From positions 38,833 through 102,832 of the forward strand of contig CAYSGH010000006.1 of assembly GCA_964430505.1 (NCBI GenBank): DNA of 64,000 nt, read 5' to 3'. The stretch is from UBA6176 sp032119375 (GTDB lineage Bacteria > Verrucomicrobiota > Verrucomicrobiia > Limisphaerales > UBA9464). The position numbers and the translations under genes were made by a program. Below are positions 1 through 8,812 of this stretch, piece by piece (the stretch's first letter is position 1; each line of letters starts with the position of its first letter). The notes under the pieces are model-generated. The model had not been told where the DNA came from, made no database searches, and saw nothing but the letters and a program-made list of their open reading frames with translations.

Positions 1-1025
1 ATCCAGGCCTTGTTGTCGCGGATGAGGACGGCGGCGTCGGACCCCGCGAACACGTCGTGCTCGCCCTCGAAGGAGTTGGCGAGGGTGGCGGAGAACGTGT
101 GCCGGTAGCCGCCCGGGAACTCGGCCACGACGGTGACGGTGTCGGGGACGTCGCGGTCGTCGTTCCATTGCATCACGCCGCCGAGGCCATGGACGGCGAC
201 GGGGAGCGCGTCGTGGTACCACCGGGCGAGGTCGAGGCTATGGATGCCGACCTCGCCGGCGAGGCCCGGGGAGGTGTCGCGGTAGAGGCGCCAGTTGAGG
301 GCCTTCTCGCGGTCGCCGTTGGGGGAGGAGCGCCGCCAGCTTTGCTTGCGGTTGCTTTGGCCGCGCGAGGTGGCGAGGCGGCCGGTGGCACCGGTGCGGA
401 TGAACTTGAGGACGTGGTGATGCTGGGGGTTCTCGCGCCATTGCAGTCCGGACTGGAACACCTGCTTGGCGGGGAGGGCCTTGGCGGCGGCGGCGATGGC
501 CTTGGCGTCCGCCACGGTGTGGGCCAGGGGGGCCTCGAGATAGACGTGCTTGCCCGCCTGCATGGCGGCGAGGGCGATGTCCCGGTGCTGGTGCGACGGG
601 GTGGCGATGATGACGGCCTGGACGTCGGGGCTGGACAGAACCTCGCGGTAATCCTGGACCTGCCGGGCCTGCGGCGCGGCCTCGGCGGCGCGGCGGAACG
701 CCTGCTTGTAATGGTCGCACAAGGCCACGACGGGTGCGTTGGGCAGCTTGGCGAGGGTGGTGACGATGTCGCGGCCATGGCTGCCGAGCCCGATGACGGC
801 GCACTTCACGGGCGGGCCAGGAGGCTTCTCCTTGTAGCTGGGGTCGGCCTTGGGCGGGGGCAACGTCTTGCCGTCACCGGCCGCCTGCGCGGCGGCCTTT
901 TCCGCCTCCTGAGCCGTCAGCGGGACGCCGCCCATCGCCGCAAGGAATGCCGCGACCGAACCCGCCTTCACGAAGCCGCGCCGGTTCAGGTCCGGCCCCC
1001 CTGTGGATGCATCGCCCATGGACAT
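1..1025 (-). CDS. Gfo/Idh/MocA family oxidoreductase with Tat signal (3' end outside window)
   Basis: Partial gene; the C-terminus runs off the left edge. The N-terminus (MSMGDASTGGPDLNRRGFVK) carries a twin-arginine motif followed by a short hydrophobic, Ala-rich stretch, so export by Tat is likely. A Rossmann segment follows (VKCAVIGLGSHGRDIVTTLA), then the conserved ATPSHQH and KHVYLEAPLAHT segments typical of Gfo/Idh/MocA NAD(P)-dependent oxidoreductases that act on sugars and cyclitols. The position that is normally the lysine of the EKP motif is alanine here (EAP). Exported members of this family are abundant in Planctomycetes and Verrucomicrobia; the substrate cannot be told. ATG at 1025 is chosen; a second in-frame ATG lies at 1019. 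It follows purH in the same direction after 111 bases. Confidence 0.88.
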   Translation of the reverse strand, partial: MSMGDASTGGPDLNRRGFVKAGSVAAFLAAMGGVPLTAQEAEKAAAQAAGDGKTLPPPKADPSYKEKPPGPPVKCAVIGLGSHGRDIVTTLAKLPNAPVVALCDHYKQAFRRAAEAAPQARQVQDYREVLSSPDVQAVIIATPSHQHRDIALAAMQAGKHVYLEAPLAHTVADAKAIAAAAKALPAKQVFQSGLQWRENPQHHHVLKFIRTGATGRLATSRGQSNRKQSWRRSSPNGDREKALNWRLYRDTSPGLAGEVGIHSLDLARWYHDALPVAVHGLGGVMQWNDDRDVPDTVTVVAEFPGGYRHTFSATLANSFEGEHDVFAGSDAAVLIRDNKAW

Positions 1026-1136
1026 GGGTTCAGACTGCCCAAGGCGCCGTCGGCCTGCCAGCCCGGAGCGTCACGAAGGTCGCATGCCCATGCCGTTTGC
1101 GGCGCTCCGGACCACCACCGTTGGCGGCGAAGCGGC

Positions 1137-2684
1137 CTAGTGCCTGAAGTGGCGGTGCCCGGTGAAGACCATGGCGACGCCGCGAGCGTCGGCGGCGGCG
1201 ATGACCTCGGCGTCGCGCATGGAGCCGCCCGGCTGGATGGCGGCGGTCGCTCCCGCCTCGGCGGCGGCCACGAGGCCGTCGGGGAAGGGGAAGAATGCAT
1301 CGCTGCACACGACGGAGCCCTGGAGGGGCAATGCGGCCTCCCCGGCCTTCCAGACGGCGATGCGGGAGGAGTCCACGCGGCTCATTTGCCCGGCGCCAAT
1401 CCCGAGGGTCTGGGTGGCGTTGGCATAGACGATGGCGTTGGACTTCACATGCTTGACCACGCGCCATCCAAAGAGGAGCGCCTCCAGCTCCCTGGGCGTC
1501 GGGGCGCGTTGGGTGACGACGCGAAGGTCGGCGGCGGTCGTGAGGCGAAGGTCCCGTTCCTGCCAGAGGAAGGAGCGGGCGCCCACGGAGCGGACGTCTC
1601 CCCCGGCGGCGGCGGCGGGGCTGCCCAGGTAGCGCAGGAGGCGAAGGTTCTTCTTCTGCTGGAGGACCGCGAGCGCGTCGGGCTCGAAGGCGGGGGCCAC
1701 GATGACCTCGGAAAAGATGCCCGCGATGGCCTCGGCGCAGGCGAGGTCGAGGGGGTGGTTGACGGCGATGATGCCGCCGAAGGGGGCTTGGCGGTCGGTG
1801 GCGTAGGCGCGGTCCCATGCCTCGCGGAGGGTGGCTCCACGGCCGACGCCGCAGGGGTTGGTGTGCTTGAGGATGGCGAGGGTGGGCCCCTCGTTGCCGA
1901 ACTCGGAGATGAGGGCGACGGCGGCCGTGAGGTCGAGGATGTTGTTGTAGGAAAGCTCCTTGCCGTGGAGCTGCTGGTAATGGTCGTGGAACGGGCCGTA
2001 CAAGGCTGCCTTTTGGTGCGGGTTCTCGCCGTAGCGCAGGGGCTGGGCGAGGGGAGCGACCACGGAGAGCACGGGTGCGGGTTGATCCGGGGGCGAGAAC
2101 TCGCGGGACAGGTGGGTGGCGATGGCGGCGTCGTAGGCGGCCGTGCGCGCGAAGACCTTGGCGGCGAGGCGACGGCGCAGCCCGAGGGTCGTGCCGCCGT
2201 CCCGAGCCACCTCGGCGGCCACCGCCGGGTAGTCCGCGGGATCGACCACCACCGTCACGGATTCGTGGTTCTTGGCGGCCGACCGCAACATGGAGGGGCC
2301 GCCAATGTCGATGTTCTCGATGGCGTCATGGAGCGTGACCCCGGGGCGGGCGACCGTGGACTCGAAGGGGTAGAGGTTGACGACGACGAGGTCGATGGGA
2401 GCGATGCCGTGCTCGGCGACGGTGCGTTCGTGCTCGGGGTTGCCGCGCAGGTACAGCAGGCCCCCGTGGACGCGCGGGTGCAGCGTCTTCACCCGGCCAT
2501 CGAGCATCTCGGGAAAGCCGGTGTGGTCGGACAGGTCCCTGACCGAGAGCCCCGCGTCACGCAGCGCCCTCGCCGTGCCGCCCGTGGAAATCAACTCCAC
2601 GCCAGCCGAGGCGAGGACGCGTGCGAGTTCAACAAGACCGGTCTTGTCGGACACCGAGAGGAGGGCGCGTTGGATGCGAGACAT
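1137..2684 (-). CDS. purH: bifunctional AICAR formyltransferase / IMP cyclohydrolase PurH
   Basis: Catalyses the last two steps of de novo IMP synthesis: AICAR formylation by 10-formyl-THF, then ring closure. About 515 residues, the usual length. The N-terminal MGS-like cyclohydrolase domain starts MSRIQRALLSVSDKTGLVEL; the transformylase domain has RYGENPHQ, LKHTNPCGVG and SDAFFPFPDG, and the protein ends MVFTGHRHFRH as the family does. The frame stays open upstream to about 2822, but that stretch is antisense tRNA and terminator sequence, so the start is placed at the ATG at 2684. A rho-independent terminator for the upstream tRNA lies 26 bases before the start, so purH probably has its own promoter in that short gap or depends on readthrough. 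Confidence 0.97.
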   Translation of the reverse strand: MSRIQRALLSVSDKTGLVELARVLASAGVELISTGGTARALRDAGLSVRDLSDHTGFPEMLDGRVKTLHPRVHGGLLYLRGNPEHERTVAEHGIAPIDLVVVNLYPFESTVARPGVTLHDAIENIDIGGPSMLRSAAKNHESVTVVVDPADYPAVAAEVARDGGTTLGLRRRLAAKVFARTAAYDAAIATHLSREFSPPDQPAPVLSVVAPLAQPLRYGENPHQKAALYGPFHDHYQQLHGKELSYNNILDLTAAVALISEFGNEGPTLAILKHTNPCGVGRGATLREAWDRAYATDRQAPFGGIIAVNHPLDLACAEAIAGIFSEVIVAPAFEPDALAVLQQKKNLRLLRYLGSPAAAAGGDVRSVGARSFLWQERDLRLTTAADLRVVTQRAPTPRELEALLFGWRVVKHVKSNAIVYANATQTLGIGAGQMSRVDSSRIAVWKAGEAALPLQGSVVCSDAFFPFPDGLVAAAEAGATAAIQPGGSMRDAEVIAAADARGVAMVFTGHRHFRH

Positions 2685-2709
2685 GGGACGGACGGGATCA
2701 GGCGTTGCC

Positions 2710-2743
2710 AAAAAAATTCCTCCCTCCGCTAACGGAGGGAGGA
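2710..2743 (-). terminator. rho-independent terminator of the tRNA-Ala gene
   Basis: On the minus strand an 11-bp perfect stem (2743-2733 with 2728-2718) and a 4-base loop (TTAG) are followed by a run of seven U (bases 2716-2710). It sits 19 bases after the tRNA 3' end and before purH, so it most likely ends the tRNA transcript. Confidence 0.9.
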
Positions 2744-2761
2744 GGTAAAACTGCCGGCCGG

Positions 2762-2837
2762 TGGTGGAGCCGAGGGGATTCGAACCCCTGACCCCCACAA
2801 TGCCATTGTGGTGCTCTACCAACTGAGCTACGACCCC
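2762..2837 (-). tRNA. tRNA-Ala (anticodon GGC)
   Basis: A full 76-base cloverleaf can be folded on the minus strand. The acceptor is GGGGTCG/CGGCTCC, and contains the G3:U70 wobble pair that is the alanine identity element. The D stem is GCTC/GAGC, the anticodon stem CCACA/TGTGG with loop ATGGCAT (anticodon GGC), and the T arm AGGGGTTCGAATCCCCT. The 3' CCA is encoded. A terminator follows directly. Confidence 0.95.
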
Positions 2838-2977
2838 AACGGCCGGTAAAGGCTGCGCATTGTGAGGATGTCGTCGCGCGAGTCAACCATGGGTTTTTAC
2901 CACACGAGCGGCGAGCGGCGAGCGGGGCGCGGGCCATGCGGGGTGGACGCGAGCATCCGAGCGATGCCATCGGTCGT

Positions 2978-4414
2978 TCACTCCGCCTTTCCGACCGGTC
3001 TCACGCCGGATCCCACGCGGCGGGTCAACGAGTCACCCAAGTCCAGGCGGGCCTCCTCCGCGTGCCGCAGCAACGACTGAACCACCTCGGGATGCATGCC
3101 CGCCACGTTGTGGCGTTCCCCGGGATCCCCGGCGAGGTCGTACAATTCCAGTCCCACCGGCAACGGCCGGTAGGAGGCCGGGGTTCCGTTGGTGCCGCCC
3201 CGTCCATTGGCGAGCGTTTGCGAGCGATGGGGCAGGAACAGCTTCCACGACCCCGCGATCACGGCCTGCAGCTCGCCCATGCCGTAGTAAATGAAGTAGG
3301 CCGGGTGCGGGTTTCGAGCCCCGTGCCGTCCCTCAATCACGGGCCAGACATCCCGGCCGTCGATCCGGCGGGCGGGCGGCGGCGCGCCCACCAGGCCGGC
3401 GACGGTTGGCAGCACGTCGATGGTCATCCAGGGCTCGTCGCTGACCCGCCCCGCCGGGACGCGGCCCGGCCAGCGCACGATGCAGGGCACGCGGATGCCG
3501 CCCTCGAAGCTGGTCCCCTTGCCCTCGCGGAACGGCCCGGCGGACCCCGCGTGGTTGCCGTAGCTCAGCCAGGGCCCGTTGTCCGACGTGAAGATCACGA
3601 GCGTGTCGTCGTCGATGCCCTGCCGCCGCAGCTCGCCCAGCACCGCGCCCACGGACGCGTCAATTTCCTCGATCACGTCGCCTAACGCCCCGCGCTTGGA
3701 GCGCCCGCGGAAGTCCTTGCCTGCGAAGATGGGCACGTGCGGCATCGAGTGGGCCAGGTACAGGAAGAAGGGCCGCCCGGCGTTCCTGCGGATGAAGTCC
3801 ACGGCCCGCTCCGTGTAGCGCCGGGTCAACCGGGACTGGTCCGGCATCTCCTCGACGACGCGATCGCCGTCGATCAACGGGAGGGGAGGGTAGGTGTCCT
3901 TCGGGGCCGTGGGGTGGCTGGGCCACATGTCGTTCGAGTAGGGCAACCCGAGGTATTCATCGAAGCCCTGGCGCGTGGGCAGCAACGCAGCGGGCCGCCC
4001 CAGGTGCCACTTGCCCACGATCGCCGTCGCGTAGCCGCGCCCCTTCAGCACCTCCGCGAGCGTCGTCTCGTCGGGATGCAGCCCGATGGGTTGCTTGGGC
4101 CCCAGGGCGCCGTGGATGCCCAAGCGGTTGGGATAGCAACCGGTCAGCAACGCGGCCCGCGAGGCCGAGCACACGGCCTGGGCCACGTAGAACCGGGTGA
4201 AGCGCGATCCCTCCCGCGCCATGCGGTCCAAGTGCGGCGTCCGGATGCCCTGCGCGCCTTGGCAGCCCAGGTCGCCCCAGCCGAGGTCGTCGCAGAAGAC
4301 GACCACGACGTTTGGGAGACGCGCCTCCCGCGGGACGGCCCCCGCATGTCCGGTGGCCATGGAACCCGCCAACCACCCCGCCAAGCACAGTCCCAGCCAC
4401 GTTCTCGTGCTCAT
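2978..4414 (-). CDS. secreted arylsulfatase-like sulfatase (FGly type)
   Basis: A 478-residue alkaline-phosphatase-superfamily sulfatase with a signal peptide (residues 1 to about 26, MSTRTWLGLCLAGWLAGSMA). Metal-binding aspartates are in VVFCDDLGWGDLG (about 42-43). The formylglycine signature is CSASR with Cys82 (C-x-A-x-R type). KWHLG and SDNGPW segments follow. It would hydrolyse sulfate esters in the periplasm or outside, probably from sulfated polysaccharides or glycans as in many PVC bacteria; the substrate is not determinable. It needs an FGly-generating enzyme encoded elsewhere. The start ATG at 4414 overlaps the lpxD stop by 4 bases (ATGA); the open frame further upstream is lpxD in another frame. 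Pairing with lpxD is probably transcriptional rather than functional. Confidence 0.93.
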   Translation of the reverse strand: MSTRTWLGLCLAGWLAGSMATGHAGAVPREARLPNVVVVFCDDLGWGDLGCQGAQGIRTPHLDRMAREGSRFTRFYVAQAVCSASRAALLTGCYPNRLGIHGALGPKQPIGLHPDETTLAEVLKGRGYATAIVGKWHLGRPAALLPTRQGFDEYLGLPYSNDMWPSHPTAPKDTYPPLPLIDGDRVVEEMPDQSRLTRRYTERAVDFIRRNAGRPFFLYLAHSMPHVPIFAGKDFRGRSKRGALGDVIEEIDASVGAVLGELRRQGIDDDTLVIFTSDNGPWLSYGNHAGSAGPFREGKGTSFEGGIRVPCIVRWPGRVPAGRVSDEPWMTIDVLPTVAGLVGAPPPARRIDGRDVWPVIEGRHGARNPHPAYFIYYGMGELQAVIAGSWKLFLPHRSQTLANGRGGTNGTPASYRPLPVGLELYDLAGDPGERHNVAGMHPEVVQSLLRHAEEARLDLGDSLTRRVGSGVRPVGKAE

Positions 4415-5472
4415 GGTGCCTCCGTGCCTTCGGTGGCGGCGTCGGGCGGCGCGGGCCGCAGCGACTCCAGCTCGCGTTCCAGCTCTTGCACGCGGCGCAG
4501 GAGCTCCGGCAGCCTCTCGATCGCCAGCAACTGTCGCTTCGTGACCCGGTCCGGCTGGGCTGGCGACCCCATCCACTTCTGGCCCTCGGGGATGTGGTGC
4601 ATGACGCCCGACTGTGCCGCCAGCACGACGCGGTCCCCGATGCGCAGGTGCCCCGCGATGCCCACCTGGCCCGCCACCGTCACGTAGTCCCCGATCCGCG
4701 TGGAGCCCGCGATCCCCACCTGCGCGACGAGGATCGTGTGTTCCCCGATGGCGACGTTGTGGGCAATCTGGACCAAGTTGTCGATCTTGGTCCCGCGGCC
4801 GATCACGGTCGCGCCCAGCGCCGCCCGGTCGATGGTCGTGTTGGACCCGATCTCCACGTCGTCATGCACCACCACCTGCCCCACCTGCGGGACCTTTCGA
4901 TGCTCCCCACCGTCCAGCACGTATCCGAAGCCGTCCGCGCCCACCACGGTCCCGGCATGGATTCGGACGCGTCGTCCGAGGTGGGTCCGCTGGTACAACG
5001 TCACGTGCGGATGCAACCGCGATCCCTCCCCCACGGTGCAGTCGTCGCCGACGCAAACATGCGCCATCAAGACGGCGCCCGCGCCGATGCGCGACCGCTC
5101 CCCCACCACGCAGTACGGGCCCACGTGCGCCGCAGCATCCACCGTCGCCGAGGCGGAGACCACGGCCGTCGGGTGCACCCCGGGCACCGTCACGGGCTCC
5201 GGGAAGAACAGCGGCAGCACCTTTGCGAACGCCACCCGGGCGTGGGTCACGCGCAGCAGCGTCTTTCCCTCGGCTGCAAAGTCCCCGGAAACAAGGATGG
5301 CGGACGCGAAGCTTGCCTTGGCGCGGAGGAAGTACGCCTCGTTCTCGGCGAACGTCAGGTCGCCGGGCTTCGCCGAGTCCGCCGGCGCGAACCCCGAGAT
5401 GACTTGGTCTGGGTTGCCAACGACAACGGCCCCGATGGCCTCGGCGATCTGGCGGGTGGTGAAGGAGGGCAT
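4411..5472 (-). CDS. lpxD: UDP-3-O-acylglucosamine N-acyltransferase LpxD
   Basis: Third enzyme of lipid A synthesis: transfers a 3-hydroxyacyl chain from acyl-ACP to the 2-amino group of UDP-3-O-acylglucosamine in the cytoplasm. 353 residues, normal for the family. The N-terminal uridine-binding domain (about 1-100) is followed by a long left-handed beta-helix of hexapeptide repeats (about 105-310). The segment GSNTTIDRAALG and the catalytic-His segment VQIAHNVAIGE are present. The C-terminal helix (LPELLRRVQELERELESL) matches the trimer-forming extension. It shows that the host makes lipopolysaccharide. Start ATG at 5472 lies 32 bases after panD; its stop overlaps the sulfatase start. Confidence 0.96.
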   Translation of the reverse strand: MPSFTTRQIAEAIGAVVVGNPDQVISGFAPADSAKPGDLTFAENEAYFLRAKASFASAILVSGDFAAEGKTLLRVTHARVAFAKVLPLFFPEPVTVPGVHPTAVVSASATVDAAAHVGPYCVVGERSRIGAGAVLMAHVCVGDDCTVGEGSRLHPHVTLYQRTHLGRRVRIHAGTVVGADGFGYVLDGGEHRKVPQVGQVVVHDDVEIGSNTTIDRAALGATVIGRGTKIDNLVQIAHNVAIGEHTILVAQVGIAGSTRIGDYVTVAGQVGIAGHLRIGDRVVLAAQSGVMHHIPEGQKWMGSPAQPDRVTKRQLLAIERLPELLRRVQELERELESLRPAPPDAATEGTEAP

Positions 5473-5504
5473 TCGAGGAGACGTTGGGATGGGTTGGCCA
5501 AGGC

Positions 5505-5867
5505 TTAGAGCCCGCGACGCGACGCGATGACGTTTTGTGGGCCAAGCACGATGACGCGGGGCGTCCATCCGTCGGCGGCGGCCTCGTCCACCTCCGTGAA
5601 CGACATGATGGTGATGCGGTCGCCCGGCTTCCCGAGGTGGGCCACGGCGCCATTGAGCTCGATGGCCCCCGACCCTCGGGGCCCGCGGATGACGTAGGTT
5701 TCCCAGCGGGCTCCGTTGGCCATGTTGGAGCACAGGATGCGCTCGTGGGCCCGTAGCCCGGCGGCCTCCATCAAGTCCTCGGCGATCGTCAGGGAACCCT
5801 CGTAGTCCACGCTGGCGGCGGTGACGGTGGCTTGGTGGACCTTGGACTTGAGGAGATGAAGCAACAT
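5505..5867 (-). CDS. panD: aspartate 1-decarboxylase PanD
   Basis: Pyruvoyl enzyme that makes beta-alanine for pantothenate and CoA. Exactly 120 residues from the ATG at 5867 (MLLHLLKSKVHQATVT). The self-cleavage site is the Gly24-Ser25 pair in DYEGSL, and Ser25 becomes the pyruvoyl group. The family segments ERILCSNMANGARWETYVI and GAIELNGAVAHLGKPGDRI follow. The open frame extends upstream to 5981 without similarity, so the family start is preferred. First gene of a probable panD-lpxD-sulfatase transcript. Confidence 0.97.
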   Translation of the reverse strand: MLLHLLKSKVHQATVTAASVDYEGSLTIAEDLMEAAGLRAHERILCSNMANGARWETYVIRGPRGSGAIELNGAVAHLGKPGDRITIMSFTEVDEAAADGWTPRVIVLGPQNVIASRRGL

Positions 5868-6205
5868 GCGGTGAAAACGCGTTTTGGGGACGGCCAGCAA
5901 GGAATTCGCGCTGGGGTCCGGCCCTCGCCGCGCCCCACCGTCCACCTGCGGAAACGATACCGTGAAGCCCACGCCGGACAACCACGGATTCCCGGCCCCA
6001 GCGCCACGTCACGCTTCACGGGACCCTTTCTGGGGCAAGGCCGCGTCCCTCGCCGATCGGCGACCAGCGCGGGTTGCCATGCATCCCGACCTCGCATGTC
6101 GGCCCTGGTCTCCGCTGGGGGCCCCCACGGTGCCCGTGGATTTTGGGCAGGCCCGTGACGATTCGGTGGGATGGGTCGGCAGCGGCGCGATGGGAGGGTG
6201 CTGCC
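5868..6205. other. intergenic region between rnd and panD
   Basis: 338 bases without a credible gene. The only structure I see is a short perfect hairpin at 6125-6139 (CCACGG-TGC-CCGTGG) without a U run, so it is a weak terminator candidate at best. The panD promoter must lie here; no convincing -35/-10 pair was recognised. Confidence 0.5.
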
Positions 6206-7279
6206 TCAATCCACCAGCAGGGCACGTTGCCACGGCAACAGGCCGTCCCATGCATCCGCATCGTTCCGGCCGAGGGCGAACAAGGTGGCCTTGGACGCGA
6301 TCAACGTGGGGTCGATCCCGAGCTCCTCGGCGCGCCGGTCTCGCACCTTGCGAAGGTCTTCCGCCCGGTCCAGCTCCGCCGTCGTCATGCGGCGCGACCG
6401 TGCGCGGACGTGGACGGGGCGGTCGGTGGCGGGGACCTCGAGGCCGCGTCCGATGGCCTCCGTGAGGCCGTGTCGCCGCCGCGAGGTGAGGAAAGGAGGC
6501 AGCTTGATGCCCCGGGCGTCTTGCTTGAGGGACGCCTGGTCCGCGAGGTCGCTCAAGGCCTCGTGACGCAGGATGAAGAAGGGGGGCTTGTTGCTGCGAA
6601 CCGCCTCCTTTTCCCTCCAGTGCCAAAGCTCGCGCAGGACCGCCAGCCCGAGCGGGTCCAGACGGTCGTGCCCCTTGATCCTCCAAACCTGGTCCAGGTC
6701 CACCTGGCCGGGACGCGCGCATTCCTCGATCAGCCGCGCGCACGTCTGCCGATGCCAGTCCAGCCTCCCGAGTTCATGAAGCCGCCGGCGCATGGCCTCC
6801 GCCAGCTCGTGCAGGAAACGGACGTCGTTCAACGCATACTCCACCATCCGGTCCGTCAGCGGTCGCCGGCCCCAGTTCGCCTTCTGGGCCCCCTTCTCCA
6901 GCGTGACCCCCAGGTATTGCGTGAGGCAATCGTTCAGCCCGAACCGCTTGTCGCCCAGCAGCCGTGCCGCCCACATCGTGTCGAAGATGGCGGAGGGGCG
7001 GAAATGGTGTCCCTGGAACAGCAGCCGGAGGTCGTAGTCCGCCGCATGGAAGATCACCTCGCGCTCGTCCAGCGCCTCCCAGAGAGGCTCCAGGTGAAGG
7101 TCAGCCAAGGGATCAATCAACACGGCCTCGCCCGGGGTGGCGAGCTGGAGCAGGCAGAGCTTTTCCGGATACGCGTGCAACGAGTCCGCCTCGGTGTCCA
7201 AGGCCACCCACGCGGCCTGGCGCACCCGGTCGCTCAACGCCCGCAATGATTCCGTCCCGTCAATCACTTGGGGAATCAT
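6206..7279 (-). CDS. rnd: RNase D-type 3'-5' exonuclease with HRDC domain
   Basis: A 357-residue DEDDy-family exoribonuclease, probably trimming tRNA and other structured RNA 3' ends. The exonuclease core has Exo I (ALDTEADSLHAYPEKLCLLQ, Asp28 and Glu30), Exo II (FHAADYDLRLL) and Exo III (YALNDVRFL, with the Tyr and Asp of the DEDDy subclass). The C-terminal half (REKEAVRSNKPPFFILRHEA onwards) is the HRDC nucleic-acid-binding region. Start ATG at 7279 (MIPQVIDGTESL) fits the family; the frame stays open to 7327. It is separated by 93 bases from the efflux operon upstream on the same strand. Confidence 0.93.
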   Translation of the reverse strand: MIPQVIDGTESLRALSDRVRQAAWVALDTEADSLHAYPEKLCLLQLATPGEAVLIDPLADLHLEPLWEALDEREVIFHAADYDLRLLFQGHHFRPSAIFDTMWAARLLGDKRFGLNDCLTQYLGVTLEKGAQKANWGRRPLTDRMVEYALNDVRFLHELAEAMRRRLHELGRLDWHRQTCARLIEECARPGQVDLDQVWRIKGHDRLDPLGLAVLRELWHWREKEAVRSNKPPFFILRHEALSDLADQASLKQDARGIKLPPFLTSRRRHGLTEAIGRGLEVPATDRPVHVRARSRRMTTAELDRAEDLRKVRDRRAEELGIDPTLIASKATLFALGRNDADAWDGLLPWQRALLVD

Positions 7280-7372
7280 GGCCGGGTGCGTCGCAGAAAG
7301 TGAACATCCTTTTCCCGAAAATGACACGTTCGCGGCCGTTGGGTGGCATCCGGTTGCAGGGCCTCCGGCGCC

Positions 7373-8812
7373 TCATTCCCAGCCCCCGCCGAGGGCCTTC
7401 ACGAGGCGGACGGCGGCGACGTGTTGGAGGGCGACGGCCTGGACGCGGCGGAGGGCGGACTCGTGGCGGGCGTGCTCGGCCTCGATCCACTCGGAACGAC
7501 TCGTGATGCCGGCGTCGAGGCGTTGGCGGGCCAAGGCGGCGGCGGCGGCGACCTGATCGGCGACGTTGGCCAAGGCATCGGCCTGCTCGGCACGGCGACG
7601 CACCTGGGCCAGCGACGCCTCGACGTCCCGAACGGCTCCCAGGACGGCCTGGCGATAGCGCGCGACGGCCTCCTCGCGCCCCGCCTTGGCATGGCGAACG
7701 CGCGCCCCTGCCAACGCGTACCCGGTCAGGGGAAGGCTCACGCTCGGCCCGACGGACCATGTCCGGCTGTCGGCGGAGAACAACGAGTCGATGTCGCGGC
7801 TGAGCTGCCCGCCGCTGCCGGTGAGCCGGATGGAGGGAAAATAGGCGGCCATCGCCACGCCGATCTCCGCATTCCGTGCGGCGACCATGCGCTCGGCGGC
7901 GGCCACGTCCGGCCGACGTTCCAGCAGGTGGGCGGGCAACCCGGCCGGGATGGCGGCCGGGGGGCGCTCGTGCATGGGCGCCTCGGGCAACACGACGGCT
8001 CCCGCCACCTGGCCGCAGAGGAATGCAAGGTTCGCGGCTGCCTCCTCTCGCGCGCGGGTGGCGTCTGCGAGGGCCGCGGCCGCCGCCGCGCGTTCGCTAC
8101 GGGCGCGCTGGGCGACGGCCTCGGTGATGACGCCGGCCGCGAGCCGTTGCTGGGCGAGGCCGACGCCCTCGTCGCGCAACCGGAGCATGGCGCGGTGCGC
8201 GGCGACCTCGGCGTCGAGGGAGCGGATGGCGAAGTACTGGGCGGCGACGTCGGCGGAAAGGGACAGGGAAAGGTTGTTGAACTCGGCGTCGGTGGCGGCG
8301 GCCTCGGCGCGGGAGGACTCGACCATGCGACGGACCTTGCCCCAGAGGTCGAGCTCGTAGGAGAGGTCGAAGCCGATGGAGGTGCCGTCGAAGGTGGCGG
8401 GCGGGATGCTGACGGGGATGGGGGTAGGCAGGTTGCCGGAGGTGCGCTGGCGCTCGAAGCCGGAGCGAAGCCGTGCGTCGGGGAACAGGTCCACGGCGGA
8501 GGCGCGTGCGCGTGCGCGGGCCTGCTGGACGCGGGCGAGGGCGGCCTGGAGGCCCGGGCTGGACTGGAGCGCCCGGGTCTCCAGGTCGTCGAGGACGGGG
8601 TCGTTGAACACGCGCCACCATGCGCCCTTGGGCACGTGGTCCATGGGCTGGGCGGGTTGCCAGCTCCACTGGGTCGGGACGACGGCGGACACGTTGGGCT
8701 TACGGTGGTCGGGCCCGACGGGATGGACGCAGGACGAGACGAGGGCCGCGGCGGACGCGAGGGCGGCTGCGGCGAGGGCCTTGGCGGCGTGGCGGCGGGC
8801 TTGGGGCTTCAT
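7373..8812 (-). CDS. NodT/OprM-type outer-membrane efflux lipoprotein
   Basis: Outer-membrane channel of an RND tripartite pump, 479 residues. The N-terminus has a lipobox (LVSSCVHPVGPDHRKP, lipidated Cys28). Two OEP repeats with long coiled-coil helices follow: the first around WWRVFNDPVLDDLETRAL to SYELDLWGKVRRMVESSRAE, the second around LERRPDVAAAERMVAARNAE and RLDAGITSRSEWIEAEHARH. It would form a trimeric TolC-like duct. The start ATG at 8812 overlaps the pump gene's stop by 4 bases (ATGA), so it is translationally coupled as last gene of the efflux operon. Confidence 0.94.
   Translation of the reverse strand: MKPQARRHAAKALAAAALASAAALVSSCVHPVGPDHRKPNVSAVVPTQWSWQPAQPMDHVPKGAWWRVFNDPVLDDLETRALQSSPGLQAALARVQQARARARASAVDLFPDARLRSGFERQRTSGNLPTPIPVSIPPATFDGTSIGFDLSYELDLWGKVRRMVESSRAEAAATDAEFNNLSLSLSADVAAQYFAIRSLDAEVAAHRAMLRLRDEGVGLAQQRLAAGVITEAVAQRARSERAAAAAALADATRAREEAAANLAFLCGQVAGAVVLPEAPMHERPPAAIPAGLPAHLLERRPDVAAAERMVAARNAEIGVAMAAYFPSIRLTGSGGQLSRDIDSLFSADSRTWSVGPSVSLPLTGYALAGARVRHAKAGREEAVARYRQAVLGAVRDVEASLAQVRRRAEQADALANVADQVAAAAALARQRLDAGITSRSEWIEAEHARHESALRRVQAVALQHVAAVRLVKALGGGWE

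Noticed and set aside
2685..2822. N-terminal extension of PurH to position 2822
   Set aside because: The extra residues (GSNPLGST) are the antisense reading of a tRNA T arm, and the start at 2684 matches the family.
6125..6139. Short hairpin as terminator of rnd
   Set aside because: A 6-bp stem without a U run is too weak to call as a terminator.
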